Source: UBA826 sp045564655 (lineage in GTDB: Bacteria > Chloroflexota > Dehalococcoidia > Lucifugimonadales > UBA826). Taken from it: 23,816 bases of DNA. Each line of letters begins with the position of its first letter. Position 1 is the stretch's first letter. The stretch is from contig JBJLGX010000006.1 of NCBI GenBank assembly GCA_045564655.1, positions 1 through 23,816 of the forward strand, given 5' to 3'. Below are positions 8,058-16,504 of the stretch, in pieces. The notes under the pieces are model-generated. The model saw nothing but the letters and a program-made list of their open reading frames with translations. It ran no database searches and was not told the origin of the DNA. A program made the translations under genes and the position numbers.

Positions 8058-9149
8058 TTATCCTTGTGCCGTTTCCTCTCCAGCAATGAAGTCTTCAAGT
8101 AATTCTCGTGCCTCATCATCAGTATATTGAACTGGGGGTGATTTCATAAAATATGATGAAGGAGCAACTACTGGACCACCTAATCCTCTATCTTTCGCAA
8201 TCTTTGCACATCTAATAGCATCAATTACAACCCCTGCAGAATTAGGGCTATCCCAAACTTCCATTTTTAATTCTATATTTAAAGGAACATCTCCAAAGCT
8301 CTTACCTTCCATCCTGATATAGCACCATTTTCTATCTGTTAACCAAGGTACATAGTCACTAGGACCAACATGCACATCTCTATCAGGTATAAATTCATCT
8401 AATTGTGAGGTAACTGATTGAGTTTTAGAGATTTTTTTAGAATCTAGTCTATCTCTATCTAACATGTTCATAAAGTCGGTGTTGCCACCAAAATTTAATT
8501 GATATGTTCTAAGCATTTCAACCCCACGATCCATAAATAATCGTGTCAATACCCGATGAGTTATTGTTGCGCCAACTTGAGATTTTATATCGTCCCCAAT
8601 AATAGGAGCCCCTGCTTCTCTAAAACGATTTTGCCAATAATCGTTTTCGCCACTAGCAATAAATACAGGAATACAATTAATAAATCCACAACCTGCTTGA
8701 AGTACTTGTTCAGCATACCACTTAGAAGCTTCTTCTGAACCTACAGGTAAGTAATTTATAACCACATCGACTTCTCTATCTTTTAAAATTTTTGCAACAT
8801 CATCTGTGCCACCAGGAGCTTTATTAATAATTTCTGAAGTATAGCGACCAATACCATCGTGAGTCATACCTCTTTGAACTATTACACCAGACTCAGGAAC
8901 GTCTTGAAATTTTATAGTATTGTTGGGGGCAGAAAATATTGCTTCCGACAAATCTTTTCCAACTTTATTTTCATCAACATCAAAAGCCGCAACAACTTTT
9001 ATGTCTCCAATACCATATTCTCCCAACACAGGATGCATAAGCCCTGGAATAGTTTCGTCTGCACCCGCATCAGAATATTTCTCAACACCTTGCATTAAAG
9101 ATGACGCACAATTACCAACACCAATTATAGCTACTTTTATATCAGTCAA
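8058..9149 (-). CDS. ino1: Inositol-3-phosphate synthase (actinobacterial/archaeal type)
   Basis: The enzyme converts glucose-6-phosphate to 1L-myo-inositol-3-phosphate using NAD+, the committed step to inositol lipids. The 363-residue protein starts with the Rossmann motif AIIGVGNCASSLMQGVE and continues PGLMHPVLGEYGIGDIKVVAAFDVD, very close to the mycobacterial enzyme. NNTIKF, VIVQRG and DGIGRY are further family blocks, and the catalytic half contains GDDIKSQVGATITHR and LNFGGNTDFMNM. The start is TTG at 9149 with GGAG about ten bases upstream; no better ATG is near. It heads the ino1-GT4-phosphatidyltransferase run, and the 147-base AT-rich gap upstream (9150-9296) is the likely promoter region, although I could not pick convincing -35/-10 boxes. 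Confidence 0.95.
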   Translation of the reverse strand: MTDIKVAIIGVGNCASSLMQGVEKYSDAGADETIPGLMHPVLGEYGIGDIKVVAAFDVDENKVGKDLSEAIFSAPNNTIKFQDVPESGVIVQRGMTHDGIGRYTSEIINKAPGGTDDVAKILKDREVDVVINYLPVGSEEASKWYAEQVLQAGCGFINCIPVFIASGENDYWQNRFREAGAPIIGDDIKSQVGATITHRVLTRLFMDRGVEMLRTYQLNFGGNTDFMNMLDRDRLDSKKISKTQSVTSQLDEFIPDRDVHVGPSDYVPWLTDRKWCYIRMEGKSFGDVPLNIELKMEVWDSPNSAGVVIDAIRCAKIAKDRGLGGPVVAPSSYFMKSPPVQYTDDEARELLEDFIAGEETAQG

Positions 9150-9296
9150 AGTATTTTTACTCCTAACTATATCAATATAAATCGTTATTATTTATACAAT
9201 ATAAACAACCAAATATATCAATTAAAATTTATCGCCTAGATATAATACCAGTGAACGACCAAAATATTAATAGCTATTGTGCATATTTTGTATAGT

Positions 9297-10355
9297 CTAT
9301 CCGGAACCTGGTCCTCTTCCCATAGAATATGGCTGCCATCTCTTTAATCCAGAATCAGCCAAAACTGAAGGGTTTACACATGTCCTCGGCCATCTACCTG
9401 TCAAGACTAAAGATATTTCTTGGCCTACTCTACGCCTAGTTTCAGGAGCCATTCTTTTCGATGCAGATGCAATATGTGGGGTTAATATTACATTTTCCAT
9501 ATGCAGTAATGGGTTTTCAGGATCCGGTGGTTCTTGTTCGAGAACATCCAAAGCAGCCCCAGCAATCCAACCTTCTTCTAAAGCTTTTATCAAGGCTTTT
9601 TCATCAACTGTAGGGCCTCTTCCATTATTTACAAATAAAGCCGTTTTCTTCATGGATTTAAATTCGTTTTCTGACATCAGATGATGAACTTCTTGAGTAG
9701 ATGGAGCATGCATAGAAACAAAATCTGAACGATTGAGAAGTTCTTCAAGTGTACTGATAGGTTCAACTCCATAGTCGGTCATCGTAAGTTCTTCAATATA
9801 TGGATCAAATGCAATCATATTAACCCCAAATGCTTTTGCCCTTACTGCAGTCGCTTTAGCTACATGACCAAAAGATATAAAGCCTAGTGTTTGTCCCCAC
9901 ATTCTAGGAAATTCTGATATAAAAGGTCTACCCTCTGCCCAGCGATTGTTTATAACCATCTCATGGGTAACATTCAATCTCCTAAATGAGGCCAGCAATA
10001 ACATCATAGTATGATCAGCTACTTCCTCTATAAAAGTATCAGGGACATTAGTTACCGGTATACCTTTATTTGTCGCTGCATTTACATCAACTTTGTCTGC
10101 TCCTACACTTCCAAGGGCTATAACTTTACAGTTATCCAAAGAATTTATAATATTCTCCGTTAAAATCCTGCCCCTACCGATGATAGCGTCTGCATCTTTT
10201 GCCACAGCAATGAATTCTTCTTCTGATTTTGCATCTACTTCAACTATTTCTGCATCTATAGGATCTAATGCAATTCTTTCTAGCAAGTATTCCGAATCAG
10301 CAAGATCAAATGTTACTTCTGCAGGTTTTTGAGAAACTACTTTATATTTGGACAT
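9297..10355 (-). CDS. D-2-hydroxyacid dehydrogenase, NAD-dependent
   Basis: This is a member of the D-isomer-specific 2-hydroxyacid dehydrogenase family (phosphoglycerate dehydrogenase/hydroxypyruvate reductase-like), 352 residues. The substrate domain has GSVGADKVDVNAATNKGIPV. The catalytic residues appear in NNGRGPTVDEKAL (Arg), LDVLEQEPPDP (Glu) and ILTPHIASAS (His). The NAD loop that normally reads GxGxxG is SFGHVA, so the first and third glycines are Ser and Ala. The start ATG at 10355 has GAGAG six bases upstream; a TTG at 10361 is less likely. No ACT domain follows, so it is not a standard serine-pathway SerA. The substrate cannot be named. Confidence 0.88.
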   Translation of the reverse strand: MSKYKVVSQKPAEVTFDLADSEYLLERIALDPIDAEIVEVDAKSEEEFIAVAKDADAIIGRGRILTENIINSLDNCKVIALGSVGADKVDVNAATNKGIPVTNVPDTFIEEVADHTMMLLLASFRRLNVTHEMVINNRWAEGRPFISEFPRMWGQTLGFISFGHVAKATAVRAKAFGVNMIAFDPYIEELTMTDYGVEPISTLEELLNRSDFVSMHAPSTQEVHHLMSENEFKSMKKTALFVNNGRGPTVDEKALIKALEEGWIAGAALDVLEQEPPDPENPLLHMENVILTPHIASASKRMAPETRRRVGQEISLVLTGRWPRTCVNPSVLADSGLKRWQPYSMGRGPGSG

Positions 10356-10432
10356 ATACAACTCTCATTTATTTTAAGTACTAAGGTTATTATGAGTGCC
10401 GTATCATATAACAGGATCATATTTATTGTCCA

Positions 10433-11395
10433 TTAAAATAAGACTATTGGATTAACCGGAGAGCCTGTAGAATTAGATAACCTAAGAGGGTTTATATTTA
10501 TAAAAAACTCCCAACGTTGAAATTTCTCACAAGCTTCAGAAAGATCTTCTAGATTAGCATTGTCCAATATCCAAAGTCCCATTGCTACGATACCAATTTG
10601 ATGAATGGGCATATTCACTTCTGAATAAAGTGGCGGCAGGACATCATTTCCTGTATCACTTCCAAGCATAGATATTTTTCTCTCATGAAATAATGGCAAA
10701 CAAGCAGGATGGCATGCTGCTGACCCTTCAACAGATGGATTAACCGGCCCTTCATCAAGACGTCTTTTGTATTGGCCTGTTCTTATTAACAGTACATCTC
10801 CTTCTTGAATTTTAAATCCAAATTTTTCCTCAGCTTTGATAATATCTTCAGGTAGTACTCCTTCACCTCTTTCTACCCAAGGAATATTTCTAATCTTTGG
10901 AACATCAATTAAAATTCCTCTAGAAACAATTCCTGCAGATGCTAGATCTACAGATTCAGTAGTGGCTCCTAGGCTGGTTGAAATTAAATATGCAGGTTGA
11001 TTGTTATACATTTTTCCATTCCAAAAAAAATGTGCAAGGCTATCAATATGGGTAATTGAATGGCCATGAAAAATCATACCTATATAATCCATTGCTACTT
11101 GAGACGGCTTAGCCGAAATTTTAGAATCAGTAAATGGATATTCTGAACTTAGACCGTCTCCACTTTCAATCATATAGTGAACAGGAGGATTGGGTGTATC
11201 AGGTGCATATTCAAATTCTATTGGCCTTGAACAAGAAACACTATGGCCATTTTTCAGTAAAGAAGCCGCATTTAACCTTACAGAATCATTAATATAATTG
11301 AGAGTCCCCATTTGATCATCATCGCCCCATTTACCCCAATTAGACAAATCATTAAAATAGTTTAGCAATTCTTTTTGAGTAGGCAGTTTATTCAT
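10433..11395 (-). CDS. Cyclase-family (kynurenine formamidase-like) metal hydrolase
   Basis: This belongs to the cyclase/KynB-like amidohydrolase family, which hydrolyses amide or lactone-type bonds using a divalent metal. The 320-residue protein contains the family motif H-G-x3-T-H-x-D-x3-H as HGHSITHIDSLAH, with H116, D118 and H122 as likely ligands. It also has GDVLLIRTGQ and a conserved later His (ACHPACLPLF). The N-terminus (NWGKWGDDDQMGTLNYI) matches the long bacterial branch annotated simply as 'cyclase family protein'. ATG at 11395 is chosen because GAGG lies nine bases upstream. It is divergent from the MFS pair, with an operator-like palindrome between. True kynurenine formamidases are shorter, so that substrate is unlikely. 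Confidence 0.86.
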   Translation of the reverse strand: MNKLPTQKELLNYFNDLSNWGKWGDDDQMGTLNYINDSVRLNAASLLKNGHSVSCSRPIEFEYAPDTPNPPVHYMIESGDGLSSEYPFTDSKISAKPSQVAMDYIGMIFHGHSITHIDSLAHFFWNGKMYNNQPAYLISTSLGATTESVDLASAGIVSRGILIDVPKIRNIPWVERGEGVLPEDIIKAEEKFGFKIQEGDVLLIRTGQYKRRLDEGPVNPSVEGSAACHPACLPLFHERKISMLGSDTGNDVLPPLYSEVNMPIHQIGIVAMGLWILDNANLEDLSEACEKFQRWEFFININPLRLSNSTGSPVNPIVLF

Positions 11396-11418
11396 ATTCA
11401 ATATCCTCTAATTAGTAA

Positions 11419-11443
11419 TATCATATAAATCATTTATGTGATA
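11419..11443. promoter_or_regulatory. Operator-like palindrome between divergent genes
   Basis: An inverted repeat of two 11-base arms around a 3-base centre (left arm TATCATATAAA, right arm TTTATGTGATA, centre TCA) has ten of eleven pairs matching. It sits in the 89-base divergent spacer between the cyclase gene and the first MFS gene, 24 bases before the cyclase ATG and 41 before the transporter ATG. That is where a repressor controlling both directions could bind. AT-richness makes chance palindromes more likely, hence the moderate confidence. Confidence 0.4.
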
Positions 11444-11484
11444 CAAATACTAATAATATATTCTCTAGTCAACAAAGAAAAATC

Positions 11485-12792
11485 ATGAATTCTATATCCA
11501 CTTCAACAAAGAAAATATTTTCCTCATTACAATACAAAGACTTCAGAGCATTTTGGATAGCAAACTTAAGTGCTAATGCCGCTGCATGGGCATTAATACT
11601 TGGAAGAGCTTTATTAGTCTACCAAATGAGTGATTCATCAGAAAATCAAAACCTTTATGTTGGGCTAGTGACATTTTTAGCAATGATTCCAAGAGTATTG
11701 ATGCCGCCAATTAGTGGATATTTGGCAGATAGATTCGAAAGGCGCAAAGTGGTTGGTGGGATGTTTGCGCTAAATTTACTCCACAATTTAGTGTTTGTTC
11801 TACTAATATTTACCGATAACATAACTATGTGGCAAGTAATGGCGTTGTCTTTTATAAATGGCTCAGCTCGAGCAGCCCAAATGCCTGTATCGCAAGCTCT
11901 TATTCCCAACCTTATTCCAAAAGAAAAACTTCTAAATGGTGTAGCTCTACATCAGGCAGCAATTCATGGTTCTAGATTAATAGGGCCATTAGCAATTCTT
12001 CCTTTATTATATTTCGTCAATCTAGAATGGGCATTTTTATTATGTTCTGGCTTTTATTTAATAAGCCTATATCAAACACTTCAAGTTAAATCTCAAGCAA
12101 CAGGAACTATTGATAGCAGCAAAAATTTTATCCAAAATTTCTTAGAAGGCATACCGTATGTATATAAGCATCCTCAATTGAGGGTTATAACTTTAATGGC
12201 ATTCTTCCATTGTGGTTTTACTATGTCTTTTGAATCTATGTTAACAGTTATTTCTGATGACAGATTTAGCGCCCTGGGAGATAGTGGAGTAACAATAATT
12301 ATGATGGCTACAGGGGCAGGTGCTCTAGTAAGTGCTCTTTCTCTTTCAGTGATAACAAATGAAAAAACTAAAGGAAATATGTTACTAAACTTATCTTTAA
12401 TCAGTGGCTTGTCTCCTATATTTTTAGCTCTTTCTTCCAATATATACCTAGCAACAACTGCTGCAATAATAATCGGTTTATCTCAATCCGGATTTATGAC
12501 TTTAACTCATACAATGATTCAAAGTGTTACAGATGATGGAGTCAGAGGAAGGGTCGGCGCTGTTTATTCAGTTCATATTGGTGGAATAATGGCTCTAATG
12601 AATTTAGTCAATGGTAGGATGTCAGATATCTCTATTCCTGACATCAACATATTTGGGCAGATAATATCTTTATTAGCCGCTGACTATATGCTTATACTAG
12701 GGGGCATATTGTTTATAGTATTAGTTTTCGCTAGCTGGTTTATTAAAACTTTCAGAAATATTTATCAATACGGAATGCCTATCACAAACTAA
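11485..12792 (+). CDS. MFS exporter, EntS/MFS_3-like
   Basis: This is a 435-residue major facilitator protein with about twelve hydrophobic segments. The N-terminal LQYKDFRAFWIANLSANAAAWA and the loop-2 signature GYLADRFERRKVVGG (motif A, G-x3-D-R-x-R-R) place it in the MFS_3/EntS-like group of drug or siderophore exporters. The second half-repeat has MIQSVTDDGVRGRVGAVYS, also characteristic of this group. The start ATG at 11485 lacks a strong SD. It is separated by only three bases from the next transporter gene, so the two are cotranscribed. The substrate is unknown. Confidence 0.86.
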   Translation: MNSISTSTKKIFSSLQYKDFRAFWIANLSANAAAWALILGRALLVYQMSDSSENQNLYVGLVTFLAMIPRVLMPPISGYLADRFERRKVVGGMFALNLLHNLVFVLLIFTDNITMWQVMALSFINGSARAAQMPVSQALIPNLIPKEKLLNGVALHQAAIHGSRLIGPLAILPLLYFVNLEWAFLLCSGFYLISLYQTLQVKSQATGTIDSSKNFIQNFLEGIPYVYKHPQLRVITLMAFFHCGFTMSFESMLTVISDDRFSALGDSGVTIIMMATGAGALVSALSLSVITNEKTKGNMLLNLSLISGLSPIFLALSSNIYLATTAAIIIGLSQSGFMTLTHTMIQSVTDDGVRGRVGAVYSVHIGGIMALMNLVNGRMSDISIPDINIFGQIISLLAADYMLILGGILFIVLVFASWFIKTFRNIYQYGMPITN

Positions 12793-12795
12793 CAT

Positions 12796-14511
12796 ATGAC
12801 TTCATTTAATAACATAAAAGAACTAACTAAATCACAGAGGAAAGTCATCCGGGCATGGTGCATGTATGATTGGGCAAATTCAGGTTTTGCTACAAGCGGA
12901 ATTGCTGCTATATATCCAATATATTTTGTTTATTTATTCAAAGAAGCATTAGGTGAAAAAGCTGTATTTTGGGGAATGACATTCACTGGTAGCTCAGTTT
13001 GGAGTTTGTCAGCAGTGGTTGCAGCCAGTATTGTAGCTATAAGCAGTCCTATATTAGGTATCATTGCAGATCGAGTACCCATAAAAAAAACTTTATTATG
13101 GATTTATACAATTGCAGGATGTATATTTACAATATTAGCCTTCTTTTCAGCATATACTGCTACTCCTTGGGCTTGGTTAATAGGTACATTCATATTAGCT
13201 AACATTGGGTTTGCCGGGAGTTTAGTTTTTTATAATGCATTTCTTCCACATATAGCTCCTCGTGAATTAGCTGATGACGTAAGTTCACGAGGATATGCAT
13301 ATGGCTATATTGGTGGAGGTTTACTGTTACTTATACATTTAGCAATCAACGTTGTAACTTCAGGTACAGCAATTGAAGATACTGTAACTAGATTATTATT
13401 ATCATCTATTGGATTGTGGTGGTTCTTATGGGCACTTTGGACATTCAGAGGAATACCTGAACCAGAAATAGAAAACCCTATTTCTGGGCTAAACATATTA
13501 TCAGCATCAAAGCTTGCAAAAAAAGAATTAAAAACAACTTTTGCGGAATTAAAAAATTTCAAAGTGATAGTACTTTATTTAGCAGCTTATTTATTATTTA
13601 ATGACGGAATTCAAAGTATTCTAGGAATCGCAGGTGCCTTTGCAGCTGACACCTTAGGGCTAGCCCTAACATTTAACATGGCAACCATACTAATAATCCA
13701 ATTTGTAGCAGCAGGTGGAGCTATACTTTTTAGCAAAATTGCTCGCATAACAAGTACAAAAAAATCTCTTACTATCTCACTAATAGGTTGGGTTTTTATA
13801 GTTATTCTAGGAGTAAGTGTTGCTCCACTTGTTCCTTCATCTCATTCTGAACACGACTATCAAATTTCATATAATAGTCGGACTGCTTCATATACTATCA
13901 ATAAATCCCCTGAGTTATCTGATTCAAAAACTGAGCTTTTATGGGGAGATGAAGTTGCAGATCTACTCAATCAAGAATATTTGAACCCTAGTGAACTCGA
14001 GAATTTTGTAACTATTATGTCTGAAAGTGATAATTCTAAATTTAGCGCTTCAATTAAAATGGCTGAAGGAAATGAAAGAAGTATTGTTGGGCCAATACAC
14101 CCTTCTTCACTAGAAAATGGTCCTTTAGATTGGTGGCCATCATTAATACGCAAATTCTTATGGGAACCATTAAATATCGCAGCTGGATATCAATGGTTGA
14201 TCTTAGGCGTCAACGTAGGATTGGTTATGGGTGGTAGCCAAGCATTAGCCCGTAGTTTATTCTCACAAATATCACCAGAAACACGAAGTGGTGAATTCTT
14301 TTCATTTTTTGGATTTATGAGTCGGGCATCTTCCGTGTTAGGACCAATAATTTATGTGTTAGTCACCGGGATGCTAGACACTAGAAGTGCTGTTTTTGCT
14401 ATTTTATTATTGATAGTAGCAGGTACAGCTATTTTACAATTAGTAGATGTAAAAAAAGGAATATTAATAGCTCAAGAGGAAGACTCGAAAAAAAGACTCG
14501 AAAAAAATTAA
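12796..14511 (+). CDS. UMF1/Atg22-like MFS transporter with large extracytoplasmic insert
   Basis: This is a UMF1-family major facilitator permease related to yeast Atg22 vacuolar amino-acid effluxer. The diagnostic N-terminus WCMYDWANSGFATS is at residues 21-34, motif-A-like GIIADRVPIKKTL at 88-100, and the late block GGSQALARSLFSQISPETRSGEF at about 479-501. At 571 residues it exceeds the usual 430-480. The excess is a hydrophilic stretch of about 110 residues (roughly 347-457) between two transmembrane helices. Its TGA-free frame ends in TAA whose TTAA overlaps the stop of the convergent GDPD gene. Transport direction and substrate cannot be told from sequence. Confidence 0.88.
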   Translation: MTSFNNIKELTKSQRKVIRAWCMYDWANSGFATSGIAAIYPIYFVYLFKEALGEKAVFWGMTFTGSSVWSLSAVVAASIVAISSPILGIIADRVPIKKTLLWIYTIAGCIFTILAFFSAYTATPWAWLIGTFILANIGFAGSLVFYNAFLPHIAPRELADDVSSRGYAYGYIGGGLLLLIHLAINVVTSGTAIEDTVTRLLLSSIGLWWFLWALWTFRGIPEPEIENPISGLNILSASKLAKKELKTTFAELKNFKVIVLYLAAYLLFNDGIQSILGIAGAFAADTLGLALTFNMATILIIQFVAAGGAILFSKIARITSTKKSLTISLIGWVFIVILGVSVAPLVPSSHSEHDYQISYNSRTASYTINKSPELSDSKTELLWGDEVADLLNQEYLNPSELENFVTIMSESDNSKFSASIKMAEGNERSIVGPIHPSSLENGPLDWWPSLIRKFLWEPLNIAAGYQWLILGVNVGLVMGGSQALARSLFSQISPETRSGEFFSFFGFMSRASSVLGPIIYVLVTGMLDTRSAVFAILLLIVAGTAILQLVDVKKGILIAQEEDSKKRLEKN

Positions 14512-15257
14512 TCTTCAGTTAGTATCATTTCAAGTGCTTTAGACGGCCAGTCAACTGTTATTCCATCAACTCCCATTTCTAATGACTTAGATACCTGTAT
14601 TAAAGATTCGAATCCCCAAGCTCCAACAAAAAGACCTTCTCTATGAACTTGATCAACTATATCTTGATCCAAATTTTCAACATAAGGAAAAAATCCATTT
14701 ATATTATTTAAAAGACAAAAATCGATATTTTCCTTCAAAGGTTCAATCATTAAAAACCCATGATTTATCTCTGGGTTCAAGGCTACTGATCTTAATAATT
14801 GACTTGGGAGAAATGAAATAATAGAAACTCTTTGTAATTCAAGTGTATTGGTTCTGGGATGAGTCTCTTGAATCCACGCGTATTTTATCAACAAGGAACG
14901 CAGGGTATTAATCAATTCATTTGAATCTGATTTAAGTTCAATGAACAGATGTGCCTTATTCTGATATCTAATAAGTATAGATTCTAATGTAGGAATTTTC
15001 TGTTCAGAATATTTTTTATCAAACCAACTTCCAGCATCCAACATATTGATTTCATGAGAATTTAAATTTTTTATAAATCCTGTCCCATCTGTAGTACGGT
15101 CAACCGTATCATCATGGATCACATATAAAACACCATCTTTAGAGAGATGTATATCTAATTCTAAGTAAGAAAATCCGGATTCCAAAGCATAATCAAAACT
15201 CGCAATTGTGTTTTCAGGTCTCTCAGAAGAAAACCCTCTATGTGAAATTATTTCCAT
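14508..15257 (-). CDS. Glycerophosphodiester phosphodiesterase family protein
   Basis: This TIM-barrel GDPD-family enzyme hydrolyses glycerophosphodiesters to glycerol-3-phosphate and an alcohol. The 249-residue protein has the catalytic His and metal ligands in SHRGFSSERPENT (H6, R7, E13-N15), YLELDIHLSKDG (Glu and Asp ligands) and VIHDDTVDRTTDGTG (second catalytic His). The C-terminal GVDGITVDWPSKALE closes the barrel. There is no signal peptide, so it is likely cytosolic, like UgpQ. It could recycle head groups from the inositol or glycerol phospholipids made nearby, which is inference. It is convergent with the UMF1 gene, sharing the four bases TTAA. Confidence 0.9.
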   Translation of the reverse strand: MEIISHRGFSSERPENTIASFDYALESGFSYLELDIHLSKDGVLYVIHDDTVDRTTDGTGFIKNLNSHEINMLDAGSWFDKKYSEQKIPTLESILIRYQNKAHLFIELKSDSNELINTLRSLLIKYAWIQETHPRTNTLELQRVSIISFLPSQLLRSVALNPEINHGFLMIEPLKENIDFCLLNNINGFFPYVENLDQDIVDQVHREGLFVGAWGFESLIQVSKSLEMGVDGITVDWPSKALEMILTED

Positions 15258-15309
15258 AAGTTTCTACTTAAATAATCCTTAAAGCTATGCTAGAGTATCT
15301 ATTCGATGT

Positions 15310-15384
15310 GCCAACGTAGCTCAGTGGTAGAGCAAACGCTTCGTAAGTGTTAGGTCGGCGGTTCGAATCCGCCCGTTGGCTCCA
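15310..15384 (+). tRNA. tRNA-Thr (anticodon CGT)
   Basis: A complete 75-base cloverleaf with encoded CCA. The acceptor arm is GCCAACG/CGTTGGC (7 bp) with discriminator T. The D arm is GCTC/GAGC. The anticodon stem AACGC/GTGTT includes one G-T pair, with loop TTCGTAA giving anticodon CGT at 15342-15344, which reads ACG (Thr). The T arm is GGCGG/CCGCC with loop TTCGAAT. Its CCA is followed at once by the stop codon of the convergent oxidoreductase gene (15385), leaving no spacer for a terminator outside that coding sequence. Confidence 0.97.
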
Positions 15385-16410
15385 TTATTCAGAAATTTTC
15401 ACCAAAGTCTTTCCGAAATTTTCACCATTCAACATCCCTATAAATGCTGCTGGGGAATTTTCTAATCCTACAGTAATATCTTCTTTATATTTTACTTTAC
15501 CTTCTTTAATCCAATTTGAAACTCTTATTAAAGCTTCTGGATGTCGATTAAGGAATTGTCCCTGGAGAAAGCCTTGGACTTTAGCTTGGGATACAATTAG
15601 TTGCCATAAGTTTCTAGGGGTAAGCTCTGGTTTTTCTAAATTATATTGGGATATCTGTCCACATATGGCTACACGGGCACCTATATTTAATTGTTTAAAC
15701 ACAGCATCAGTCAAAACCCCTCCAACATTATCAAAATAAACATCAATACCATTGGGGCAATGGTCTAAAAGAGCTTGGTCTAAATTTTCAGTTTTATAAT
15801 TAATACCAGAATCAAATCCCAGTTCATCAACTACATAATCAATCTTTTTGTCAGATCCTGCAGTCCCAACTACATGGCATCCCATGATCTTAGCAATTTG
15901 GCCTACAATTTGACCTACGGCACCTGAAGCAGCTGAAACTACAACCGTATCACCCGCAACAGGCTCACAGACATCTAAAAATCCAAAATATGCTGTAAAA
16001 GCCGGCATACCGAGAACTCCGACACTTGTTTGTATAGGGCCTAATGAAGGATCAATTTTTCTAAGATCTGATCCTTGCATGTCTGTACCATCAGAGACAG
16101 CATAAGATTGCCACCCTAATCTTCCTTCAATAATATCTCCTATCTTAAATCGTGGAGTTCTTGTTTCAACCACTTCTCCCACTATTGCACCAATAATCAC
16201 TTCTCCTATCTGTATTGGCTCAGCATATCCTTTAGCCTCATCTAGTCGTGCACGCATATATGGATCTAATGATAACCAAGAGGCTTTAATTAATATTTCA
16301 CCTTCACCAGGCTCTGAAATTGGAACTTCTTCGACATTAAAGTCTGATACTTTAGGAAAGCCTACAGGTCGAGATGCTAAGGTAACTCGTACATTTTTTC
16401 CAGATTGCAT
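15385..16410 (-). CDS. Zinc-free MDR oxidoreductase, PTGR/CurA-like
   Basis: This is a NADP-dependent medium-chain reductase of the prostaglandin reductase/leukotriene B4 dehydrogenase branch, 341 residues, which reduces the C=C bond of alpha,beta-unsaturated carbonyls. The N-terminal block SWLSLDPYMRARLDEAKGYAEP is family-typical. The Rossmann loop SAASGAVGQIVGQIAK is near residues 158-173, and DVYFDNVGG and GQISQYN mark the active-site side. No zinc-binding cysteines are present. ATG at 16410 has GGAG nine bases upstream. It is divergent from the selenoprotein gene, so both promoters share the 94-base spacer; a joint role in oxidative or electrophile stress is possible but inferred. Confidence 0.92.
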   Translation of the reverse strand: MQSGKNVRVTLASRPVGFPKVSDFNVEEVPISEPGEGEILIKASWLSLDPYMRARLDEAKGYAEPIQIGEVIIGAIVGEVVETRTPRFKIGDIIEGRLGWQSYAVSDGTDMQGSDLRKIDPSLGPIQTSVGVLGMPAFTAYFGFLDVCEPVAGDTVVVSAASGAVGQIVGQIAKIMGCHVVGTAGSDKKIDYVVDELGFDSGINYKTENLDQALLDHCPNGIDVYFDNVGGVLTDAVFKQLNIGARVAICGQISQYNLEKPELTPRNLWQLIVSQAKVQGFLQGQFLNRHPEALIRVSNWIKEGKVKYKEDITVGLENSPAAFIGMLNGENFGKTLVKISE

Positions 16411-16504
16411 ATTAAAATTCTCCAGTAAGATTCTACTTTTATAGTAATCGTAAAAGTGATATAAATTAGTTCTACAGTAAATATACTATAAAAAGTAGGA
16501 TAAA

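Noticed and set aside
9150..9296. Riboswitch or small RNA upstream of ino1
   Set aside because: The spacer is very AT-rich with no stable stems or recognisable aptamer; I see only a probable promoter region that I cannot define.
9277..9684. 135-residue plus-strand frame opposite the hydroxyacid dehydrogenase
   Set aside because: It is an antisense shadow of a gene with clear catalytic motifs, without a ribosome site.
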